Shown: positions 33,631-43,489 of the stretch, piece after piece | Numbering within the stretch: the stretch's first letter is position 1 | Layout: each line of letters begins with the position of its first letter | Translations under genes and position numbers: made by a program | Notes under the pieces: generated by a model | Seen by the model: the letters and a program-made list of their open reading frames with translations, nothing else | Database searches by the model: none | What the model was told of the DNA's origin: nothing | Source: Viola odorata | Lineage: Eukaryota > Streptophyta > Magnoliopsida > Malpighiales > Violaceae | Assembly (NCBI GenBank): GCA_963691705.1 | Contig: OY829542.1 | Location: forward strand, 45,381,105 to 45,445,104 | DNA: 64,000 nucleotides | Reading direction: 5' to 3'

Positions 33631-35504
33631 AATGCTCGCCCTCGAGTATTAACAAAACTAAAAATCACGTCATGCATAACACACAACCTCAACCCCTCAA
33701 CACACAGATTAGGCATCTCATTCGGCAAGCTGCACCCAACCAGAACACATCCTGTCCTAGACAAGCACCTGTATCGGGTTGATAGGATAACGAACCTATC
33801 AATCGAACTTTCCTAGACCAAGCCTGTTCACCAGTAGTCCTCACTTGGATATGTGTTTGCACTCACACTCGCAACAAAATATGTGTTTAGGCTAATCACT
33901 CCAAAATGCAAATAACGCAACATAAGGCAGAGTTTACACATAAATCCGAGTACTGTAGTACAAATGCGAGGGCAATCTAGCGATCAGAGAAGACTTTACA
34001 GAAAAATAAATAAATAAAAAATAAATAAAATAAAATAAAAGGATCAAGAAAACGTAGGAATGGGTGCGAAGGAGAAAAGAGAAGAGAAAGGGAGAAAATA
34101 AAATAGAGGAAAAAGATGAAGGAAAAGGGAGAAAAGAAAGAAAAAGGGAAGAGAAGACAAATCTGGAGGTGGAGGGTTCCTTGGCTAGAAGGAAAGCAAG
34201 TCGGTGAGTAACACCCGCTGGTGAGGGCATGAAAGCGAGGGCTAGATGATGGCCTTGGCGTTCTTCTAGGGAGGAGATATTTACTTGTGTCGAGGGCACG
34301 AACTAGTTTCCTTTTCGCTTTGCTGTGCCTGCTCTGCTTTTATTTGATTTTTCTTGATTGATTTTTTTTTTGAAAATAGATATAATATAGCAGGTAGGCA
34401 TGAATCTTTCTTCCTTGGCTCATTCTTTAAATTCCAGGAGCTGGAGCTGGTAATCTTTCCATATTTCTTCTTTGAGCGTTTGACTTCGAGGGCTTGAAAT
34501 TTTTAACTTTACTTCTCCACACTTATATTTTGTTGTGATAAGGAAGCAATCTGGCTTTACTGTCTTGCCCTTGATTTTTGATTCCAACAGATACTCTATC
34601 TTGCCCTTTATCTCTATCTTCCCCCCACACTTATCTTCTTCGATGTCTAGCCCTTGACTTTCGTAATGAAGAATGTTACTCACCTGCCAAAGAAGGATTA
34701 AAGAAAAAGCTCAAATGGTCAGAAGAGAAAACAAGGAGAGGATAGATGTCGAGGGCATGAAAAAGGAGAGGAAAATAAGAAGGAAGAAAACATATAAAAG
34801 AAATAAAAAGAGAAAAAAAGAAAAAGAAAGAAAGTTTGCAAAGTCTCTTCGTCGTTTCGTTGCTTTCCCCCGTCTAATGGTGCCTATACCCAGGGATCTC
34901 ATGCAAACCTAGCCAGTGCCTAGTTAAGCATTCAATCACACATGAATAAAATGGCATGAAGCTCAAAGTGCTCACAGGTAGTAATTTTGACTACTGGTGT
35001 CGAGGGCATGACTAGTCATAAGGGCAAGCAATGCAAGATGTGCGTGGTCAGGCATAGGTGCAGTAAATGACAAGTTTCTTCTATGCATCAGAAATAAAAA
35101 AATGCATGTCAATCATGAGGGTTTTAAAACAGAGCAGGGGTAAAAATTCCTAGCGAAATCTAAAAATAAAATCCGAATTTTTTTGAGAAATTCAAAAAAG
35201 AAAAACACATGCAATCATGCAACAAGCAGAAAATTAAACATGCAAACAAACACACAAATAACAAACAAGCAGATAAATCCCTCCCCACACTTAGGCAGCG
35301 CATTGTCCTCAATGCGAGAAGGGAACACAAAGGAGTTCAACAAAAATTAAAGGAGTACAGTACAAGGAAATAAATAAAGCAAGTGAAAATGTTTTGAACC
35401 CTCCTCGAGGGCATGAATTTTTTTTTTGTTTAGGGGCAAGAATCAGGGAGGCGGGAGCTTGCTCCTAGCTACTTCAGCCGTCAAAGCTTGAAGTTCTACG
35501 AGAA
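33631..35504 (-). other. 3' UTR of the inner Athila-like element
   Basis: AT-rich, partly purine-rich DNA (34000-34160 and 34680-34830) without a credible gene. A short word of the type AGGGCA(C/T/A)GA, often as GTCGAGGGCATGA, recurs here and in the LTR. A second PPT-like motif lies at about 35281-35292. Confidence 0.55.
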
Positions 35505-37143
35505 CTACATGGAGTAATTGTTCGATCTTGAGAATCGGAAGGGTAGATGAATCAGAGGTGTTGCTTGCTGGAGTGACGTCGGGGCACGCTTTGAATCATC
35601 TTTACGGGCACGAGGGGCTGCAGGGACTCGGGGCCTCGAAAGATCAGGGTAGTCGAAGTTGCCTGCATGCTTTGTGCCAAAGACTTTCTCTCCTGAGGGC
35701 GTGCTTCCTATAGAAAAACTCAGAATACCTTGTGAGAGACATAAATGCCCTATCCCATCAAGGGTACGAGGGTCTAAATCTTTAAATACAAGGGGCGCAC
35801 TAAGGTCAACTGAGTTCAAAGAAAGCAGAGTAATGAGAGAGCTTGAACCATTGGTTCATCAAACGGTTTGTCAAACGGAAATTAATGACACTAGGGGCAG
35901 AGAGATTATGTCCAAATTTGCCCTTTGGCCTAAAATGGTCTGAAGCAACCCAGAAAGTGGTGAACATCTCAAGTGAGAGCTCAACAAAGGTCGAGTGTTC
36001 TAAAAAGAATAGTGACTCCCAACCAATGTTCCCTACCAGCTCTCGAACCCGAGATTTGAGTCCCATTTTCCCAAAAAATTCTAGATCCAAAGGCGCGCAT
36101 GGGCTAACGCCTCTGGAGTTCAAAGCATGCAACTTATCTAAAGAGGGTTTATCATTAAAATTTAACTAGGCATGAGGATTAGAAAGGTCAGAAATCACCT
36201 GGGTCAAAGTGGTTCGAGGGGTGGAAGTGGGGGCTGGTGTCGCTCCCTCGATGTCTGAATCTTCATCCTGCCCTCGACGAGCCTTCTTCGACGTCGTGGG
36301 CTTACTCTAGACCTCGGAGGAAGATGTGACCTTCCTTTTCCTATCTACTCCCGTTTCTGGTTCGGCTGGCTGCTCCACTCTGGCCAGAGTCTTGGATTTC
36401 CCTTTTGCAGTCACCTTTTTCGCTGCGGTGTCCTTCTCTTTTCTTTTCTTCTCAACTTCGACTTTTTGAGCCGTTTCTTTCTCAACTGCTTCCTTCTCAA
36501 CTCTTTCTCACTCTAAATCTTCTTCCTCCTCTTCGGCAGCGTCAATCTCACCGGATTCCTCCTCTTCGCCAGCGGCGGTCTGTTCGACCTCTTCTTCTTC
36601 TACTCCGACCGACGTTTGATTCTCCTAGTGGTCAGATTCGGACACGAGAAATTCCTTCAGCACTTCCTCCACCGTGAGATTTTTCTTAGCATCCGGCGAG
36701 GGTTTTTCTTACTTAGGTTTTTTAGGCGTGGTAGTGGTCCCTGGTGGCTTTGTGGACACATGACCAGATCTGGTCATTGTTGACGTTGCTGGAACTGAGC
36801 CGGTGACCTCTAGCTCGTCGTCTGACGGGTTAGCGACGGCTGAGCTTGGTACTGGGTCGGTGACCGGAGGGAGGGCTGGAGATGATGGTTTCTCTGTGTC
36901 GGGCATAAGGCTAAGAGATCTCTGGGAGGAGTCTTTCGTGGTCGAGGATGAGGAGTCAGGGCCTTCTGGTTCAAGTACCTTGTGTTTGTGGGCTACTTGC
37001 TTGATAGTCATGGGGAAGAGTGAGAGATGTGATGGAAGAGGGGTGTTTGGATGATTGTGAGAGGGATGTGGAGAATAGCTGGAGGAGAGATGGTGGAAGA
37101 TGAAGGAGAGCGTGCTGAAAAGCGGCTGGCGTCTGACAGCCAA
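35505..37143 (-). pseudogene. Athila third ORF (env-like position), five internal stops
   Basis: One frame can be followed from 37143 (or a Met at about 37011) to 35806, interrupted only by stops at 36709, 36625, 36508, 36307 and 36166; another frame then continues to 35505. The N-terminal third is Ser/Pro-rich, the middle is very acidic then Lys-rich, and 36132-35806 holds a folded-looking domain (ELSLEMFTTFWVASDHF, VINFRLTNR) like the core of the plant-specific ORF that follows pol in Athila elements. All five stops fit CAR or CGA mutated by C-to-T. No membrane segment is obvious, so an envelope function is not supported here. Confidence 0.6.
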
Positions 37144-37547
37144 ATTAATTAGGGCTACTTTTTGTCTGGTTGGGCTGACGTGGCATCATGGAACCAGGAG
37201 AGAGAGCGCAACGGTCCAGGCGTATCTCAACCGACTACGTTTTTGAATTTTAAAAAGAGGGTGCTTAGAAGGGATAAAGAGAAAAAGAGAGAATAAAGGA
37301 AAATATATTAATTAAAGAGAATAAAATCAACTTGGAAAGGGAAAGGAGAGAGATCAAAGGATAAAAATAAGAAAGAAAATCCTAACTAATAAAGGGGAAA
37401 TAAAATAAAATAAAATAAAATAAAAAAGTAAAAAGTTCTAGAATTAAATATAAGACAAAAAGGAGAGAGGAAAGAATGGAATGACATTTGGAATGCCTTC
37501 CAACCATGGTCTCTTTTAACGTCGAGGCCAAGATGCGAACTGCTCAT
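37144..37547 (-). other. Spacer between integrase and ORF3
   Basis: Low-complexity, A- and purine-rich DNA on the plus strand (37260-37470, with a tandem AAAAT run near 37400). No gene, and no clear PPT motif. Confidence 0.5.
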
Positions 37548-38800
37548 CTAGGGTACGACGGGTGGGTGTTCCACCGCCATTTCCTCCACTTTCGAGGGAT
37601 TGAATCCATCGTAGAATGGTTTCAACCTGTGACCATTCACTTTAAAAATATCCCCTGTTTCCAGGTGTTGTATCTCAAAGGTCCCACAGTCGAAACTTTC
37701 CTTGACTACGTAGGGTCCTGTGCATTTAGATTTCAGTTTCCCTGCAAAAAGGCGAAGACGAGAGTTGTACAATAATACTTTCTAGCCAATAAGAAAAGAT
37801 TTGGGATGAAGTTGCTTATCGTGATGGGCCTTTGTCTTGCCCTTGTAGATCAAAGCATTTTCGCAGGCATCATTCCTAAGTTCTTCCAATTCCTGGTTCT
37901 GAAGACGGCGGTGGTGACCAGTATGCCCAAGAAGCTTTGTGCTCTAGCTCAACAGGTAAGTGACATGGTTTCCCATAAATGAGTCTGTAGGGGGTCATCC
38001 CTATCGGGGTCTTGAAAGCAGTTCGATAGGCCCAAAGGGTGTCATCTAACTTCAAACTCCAATCTTTGCGAGATTGGTTGACCGTTTTTTTGAGTATAGA
38101 CTTGATCTCATGGTTTGAAACTTCCGCTTGACCGTTTGTTTGGGGGTGATAGGCTTTAGAAACTTTGTGATGGACCCCATATTTGGCTAGGAGGGAGGTC
38201 ACGACACGGTTACAAAAGTGAGTGCCACGATCACTTATGAGGGCACGAGGTGTACCGAATCTATTGAAGATATGAGTGCGTAAGAAGTTCACTACCACTT
38301 TAGAATCATCGGTTCGAGTTGCCTTAGCTTCGATCTACTTGGAGACGTAGTCTATGGCAAGAAGAATGTAGATGTTGCCGAATGAATTCGGGAAGGGTCC
38401 CATGAAATCAATGCCCCAAATATCAAAAATTTCGCATGAGATAATACTGGTCAGGGGCATCTGGTTCCTTGCTCCAATATTTCCCGTTACTTGGCATCGA
38501 GGGCATGAAACACAAAAGATATAGCAATCCTTGAAGATAGATGACCAATATAAACCCGCCTACAAAACATTGAGGGCGGTCTTCTTAGAAATGAAATGAC
38601 CTCCTTCTGTCGATGAATGACAGAATTTCAGGATCGAGGGCACCTCATCCAAAGTTACACAGTGACAAATGACTTGGTTTGAACAATGTTTCCATAAATA
38701 TGGGCTATCCTAAATGTAGTACTTGGACTGTCTCTTAATTCAGTTACGTTCGGAGGGAGAGGCATCGGCAGGGTAGGCGGCAGTAGAACAAAAATTGGCG
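37548..38800 (-). pseudogene. Integrase of the inner Athila-like element
   Basis: The zinc-binding part (FCVSCPRCQ) and the core with Asp in WGIDFMGPF, Asp in ISDRGTHF and Glu in NGQAEVSN are all present. A TAG at 38335-38337 replaces the Trp usual after YVSK, and a TAG at 37782-37784 lies ahead of the VLLYNSRL tail. A frameshift near 37920 disrupts the segment between core and tail. The tail (37772-37548) has GPYVV and FKVNGHRLKPFYDG. Both stops fit single transitions. Confidence 0.75.
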
Positions 38801-38803
38801 ATG

Positions 38804-40654
38804 TCAGAAAACTATGAAAAGTGGACGGTGGGCAAGACATAGGCACTCATCTAGGAAGGTATCCACGATGTCGAATTCTTGAAGTAATAAAATCCAACGG
38901 ATGAGTCGGGGCTTTGCATCAACTTTCTTGATCTGTTGTGCGGGGTCCAACAACTTGGAGGCATAATAGATGACATAAGTCTCTTTCTCCTTTTTCTGGC
39001 CCAGGACAACTCCTAATGCTTGGTTGCTTGTGTCACACATAATCTCGAAAGGGAGGGACCAATCGGGGGCACGAATTATAGGCGTAGAGATAAGCTTGTT
39101 CTTGAGAGAATTAAAAGTAGCTTGGCAGTTTTCATTGAAGTGGAAATCAACATCTTTTTGCAATAAACGGCACATAGGCTGGGCGATTTTTGAGAAGTCT
39201 TTGATAAATCTTCGATAGAATCCTGCGTGCCCAAGAAAAGAACGCACGTCGTAGATACTAGCGGGATAAGGCAAGGTCTCGATCACTTCGATCTTCGCTC
39301 TATCCACCTCTATTCCTTTGCTGGAGTCTATGTGACCGAGGATGAGCCCTCGATCTACCATGAAATGGTATTTCTCGAAATTCAAAACTAGGTTGGTCTC
39401 GATGCACCGTTGTAGGCATTTTTTCAGATTAGACATGCATTCCGAAAAGGAGTTTCCAAAAACTGTGAAGTCATCCATAAAGACTTCAATACCATCTTCA
39501 ACAAGTTCTGAGAAGATGCTCACCATGAAGCGTTGAAACGTGGTGGGGGCATTACAGAGGCCGAAGGGCATGCGCCGATAGGCAAAGGTGCCAAAGGGGC
39601 AGGTGAAAGTAGTCTTTTCTTGGTCTTCGGGGCCCACAGGAATCTGATGGAACCCAGAATACCCATCCAGGCAACAATAATGGGTCTTGCCCGCGAGACA
39701 CTCCAACATCTGGTCTATAAACAGGAGAGGAAAATGATCTTTTCTTGTAGCTGCATTCAGACGACGATAATCAATACAAACTCGCCAACCATTCTGAATT
39801 CTCATAGGAATAGATTCACTGTCTAGCCCAATGGTAATGGTGATACCGGTTTTCTTAGGCATGACTTGAACGGGGCTTACCCAGGGGCTATCTGAAATGG
39901 GATAGATGACTCCCACTTCTAACAACTTCAATATCTCCTTCTTGACCACCTCCATCATAGGCTGATTTAGTCTGCGTTGAGCTTGTCGGACCATTTTACT
40001 AGTATCCTCTAAACGGATTCGATGTGTGCACAAGGACGATGATAAGCCCTTGATATCGGCGATAGTCCACCCGATGGCTTGTTTGAATTCTTTCAATAAG
40101 GAGGTCAGCTTGATCTCCTCAGAATCGTTAAGCTTGTTGGAGATGATAACAGGGAGAGAATTATTGCTGCCTAAGTAAGTATACTTGAGATGAGAGGGCA
40201 AAGGCTTCAAGTCGAGGGTAGGAGCCTGTTCGATTGAAGGTGACAGCTTAATATGGTCTGGACATTCAGGAGATATGACTGGGAGGTCATATGGAATAAC
40301 AACGCATTCCTCTAGGGCTACTACAACTGAGTGCAATTCTGGGGGAGCGACAAACGTCAAGGCCACGACTTCCAATTCAGGTGGTGTGATACTCTTGTAA
40401 ATGACATATTGCAAAGGGTCAACAGAGTTTAATTCAACAATTTCATCAACAAAAGGTTCAATTAAACCAATGTAATTAACACTAGAAAATTCAGATGGGT
40501 ATCGCATGGATTCTATCATGCTGAATTTAATGATCTCGCCATCAATTTCAAGGGAGACGGTTGCATCATGAACGTCAATCTTGGCTCTGGCTGTGGCTAG
40601 GAAAGGTTTTCCTAGAAGTACATCTGATGACTTTATAGAATCTGCATTTTCCAT
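38804..40654 (-). pseudogene. Protease end, RT and shortened RNase H of the inner Athila-like element
   Basis: A 616-codon frame without stops. It begins inside the protease (DVLLGKPFLATARAKIDV), because the insertion at 40667 removed the active site. RT is complete, with WRVCIDYRRLN, MPFGLCNAPTTFQR and the intact active site VFMDDF at about residue 392. RNase H is damaged: after LLDPAQQ it jumps to PRLIRWILLLQEFD, so about 45 central residues are missing, and after QEFD the conserved acidic tail is replaced. Both losses leave the frame open, so a polymerase-only protein is readable, but no promoter remains near it. Confidence 0.8.
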
Positions 40655-40661
40655 GGCGATG

Positions 40662-40666
40662 ATGTA
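40662..40666. repeat. Left target site of the gag-only Ogre relative (ATGTA)
   Basis: Five bases before the TGTTGCTACCC start of the LTR, inside the Athila protease. The right partner should be beyond the window. Confidence 0.6.
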
Positions 40667-41555
40667 TGTTGCTACCCGAATTTTGACTTACAACACAACT
40701 TTTTTTTATTTTGCTTGTCACACTGATAGCCCGTTTATGTCAAATTTCGATCGATATTTGATCATGGACTATTTGTTTTAATATTTCACGCCATTCCATA
40801 TCTTTTGAGTTTTTCATATTTTTCTCGTATTTTCGACTAAACTGTATTTGCGGTTTTCGTCGCATACATTTACATATTTTTATGTTTATCGTATTAATAG
40901 CTCGTTTAGATCAAATTTCTGTCGATTCTTGGTCCTAGGCTAGTTTGTTTAAAATTCCGTGCCATTTCGTGCCTTTTTATTTTTTTTCGTATTTTTAACT
41001 GTCTTTACGCAAACTTCTTTCAGTCCCGAGTAAGTTTCCTCAAACCGTGGGTCGAACATGTTATTTCTTTGTTCGATAATTACCTACCATTTTTCTCTTT
41101 CACACCATCTCGTTTGGTTTCGTTCAATTTTTGCCGTAAGGGCATTTATTTTGCGTCCGAACCTTTTGACATTTCCGAAAGATAAAATAAACACGTTAAA
41201 TCGAATTTTGCATTTATTCACCGTATACTAGTTTTCTTGTCTTATTTTTCTGCACGTCGTGTTTCCCTCAGATCGAATTTATTTTCACTTTCGTATAAAT
41301 TCGCTTGTACCAAAAATATCCCGTTCGTATACAAAAATATGCATTAATGGTGATTAATGCATGTTTATCTAAAATCACCCCACCTTTCTTCCTAGCTAGA
41401 CTCGCCGACTCTCCTATGATCATCACAAAGCTCCCATCAGCAATCCTTGGCCACACAAAGCCCAAACTTGGCCTCCACTCTGGCCATCCTTATCCTTCCA
41501 CCTCCCCCGACGATTCTCGGCCTAGCAAATTGCCCAAACCGACTCAACCTTCCCC

Positions 41556-41563
41556 TATAAATA
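41556..41563 (+). promoter_or_regulatory. TATA box of the LTR promoter (TATAAATA)
   Basis: CCCCTATAAATAACATG, about 890 bases into the LTR, comparable to the position in the Ogre-like LTR. Confidence 0.75.
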
Positions 41564-42110
41564 ACATGCTTCATACAACAAGAAAAGGGCACCAAAATCT
41601 ACTCTTAACCTCCATTTCTTGCACTACCTTCTTGGCTAAATCTCTCCTGGACAAGGTAAGCTCGCTCTCCCTAGTTTTCGTTTAATTTTCGTTTTTGCTT
41701 ATAATGCATGAATAAATTGTTAAAACTTGCCTCACATGCTTAGTTTTCATGCCGATTTCGCATCCCTTGCTTCAATTTAATGGCATGATGCCTTGAGTAA
41801 TTAATAGCCATGTATGCATATTAATTAGCTTGAGATTTTTGTTAAAAAACGACACTTCCATGTTAATTTTCCTTGTTGTTTTTATTGAGTTAAATTGTTG
41901 CTGTGTTGCTTGTGTTTTTGGGTTGGTTTTTGGGTTGATTTATCATGTTTGAGTTTCCTTTGTCGCCGGCCATGGCGCCGGCGACGTGATGAAGAAGAAG
42001 AAAGGTAAGGGCGGGAAAGAAAAATGAGAAAGGTGAGCCAAGCCCATTTTTTAATGTCCAAAAATCCAAAATGTGGGGCTCGACCCATTTATTTTTGGCA
42101 AATCGCAGGA

Positions 42111-42245
42111 AATGTTCGTATGAGTTTCATGACATGTTTAAATCGTATAAAATTTTCGTATGCTTTTTATGACATGTTTAAATCGTATGAAATGTTCGCA
42201 TGCTTTTTATGACATGTTTAAATCATATGAAATATTCGCATGCTT
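42111..42245. repeat. About 40 bp tandem repeat in the LTR
   Basis: Three to four units with GAAATGTTCGCATGC and TTTATGACATGTTTAAATC. A second, two-copy repeat of about 147 bp (AAGTGGCCCAATTTTCGTAAC) lies at 42902 and 43049. Confidence 0.8.
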
Positions 42246-43471
42246 CCTTTCGTAATTATGCCATGTTTTAATTATTCGTAAGATCTCTCGCATGAAATGA
42301 ATTGTTTACTTATTTATCGTGTCTATTTAATTGTTTGCTCGTCAAATTAAATAAATGTTTGCATGCACTCTTTATTATATATTTGTTTTCAAACCATCGC
42401 TAACACTTTCAATTTGCAAGGTAGATCAAGTTCACGCAACGCGAGTACGCTTTCTAGCCTATTTTATTTATTCAATATTTTCCGCAAATATTACTTATAT
42501 GCATGCTATTTAGAAAAATATTAAAAAACTCATATCATAATCGTATGCATGATAAAATCAACGCACATACTTACTTGTTTAAAATCACTTGCTTTGTTTA
42601 TGCCATGAAATTAATTGATATACATTGATACATGAGCATGGTGGCTTCGATCCTACACGGTTATATGCATTCATTAAATCGGTATTATGTTAGTTTTATC
42701 CATGATAGGACCACGTAGTAATTAAGTAATCATGCATGGCCCGATGATAAAAAAGGGGGGAACGTCCGCTCTAGCATACGAACAAACGGTAACCCCGTCC
42801 TTCTGTCCCGATCAGAAATAACAATGTCCCAACGAAAAATGCTAAGATGTAACGTCACCTTTGAGGGGCCAAATCACTTATGAAAAATGTTTGAATAATC
42901 AAAAAGTGGCCCAATTTTCGTAACAGGATTTCGGTTGATGCTCTACGATCGTTTACCTTATAAATGATTGGAAAGTGGCTCGTTTCCGTGCGCGGGATTG
43001 GTTGACATGCTTCGATGGTTTATTCATTTTTCGTGTTAAAAATAATCGAAAAGTGGCCCAATTTTCGTAACAAGATTTCGGTTGACGCTCTACGATCGTT
43101 TACCTTGTAAATGATTGGAAAGTGGCCCGTTTCCGTGCGCGGGATTGGTTGACATGCTGCGATTATTTATTTTCATGTCAAAAATTAAACATAGTAACAC
43201 CTCTCAACTTTATAACCGGTAACCTTTTTAAGGATGTGACTCGGGTGCCTAACATCTTCCCAAGTCCATAATACGACCTCGAACCTTCGTTCTTAGGTTT
43301 AGACCACATGTGCCTTAGTTTTTATTTTTTTTATGCCATGACGCTTAGGTTCCCTAAACCTAGAAAATAAATAGGGTGGCGACTTCATTTGCATTATGTG
43401 AGGCATCCATCTATGCTCCGCATCCGTCCCGAACCTAAACTCATTTTCAACGAAAAAGGGGTGCGACAATT

Positions 43472-43489
43472 TGGCGACTTCACTGGGGA
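43472..43489 (+). other. Primer-binding site (PBS)
   Basis: TGGCGACTTCACTGGGGA three bases after the LTR, identical to the site at 22206-22223. Same tRNA family inferred. Confidence 0.85.

Larger units (their letters stand above)
32029..40666 (-). mobile_element. Inner Athila-like element (3' part)
   Basis: It contains a 3' LTR (left), PPT, long 3' UTR, third ORF, integrase, RNase H, RT and the end of protease on the minus strand. It enters the gag of the outer Athila after TCAGG at 32024-32028. Its protease is cut at 40666 by the gag-only Ogre relative; gag and 5' LTR are beyond the window. At least seven stops are seen, and all fit C-to-T or G-to-A change. Confidence 0.72.
40667..43468 (+). 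repeat. 5' LTR of the gag-only Ogre relative (2802 bp)
   Basis: Starts TGTTGCTACCCGAATTTTGAC, like the TGTTGATACCCGAATTTTGAC start of the Ogre-like LTR, and ends GGGTGCGACA just before the PBS. Bases 42715-42780 and 43230-43400 match the Ogre-like LTR in reverse complement. Only one LTR is in the window. Confidence 0.85.

Noticed and set aside
36405..36677. A plus-strand Pro/Leu/Arg-rich ORF
   Set aside because: It is the complement of the acidic Glu-rich part of the Athila third ORF; the composition is a shadow effect.
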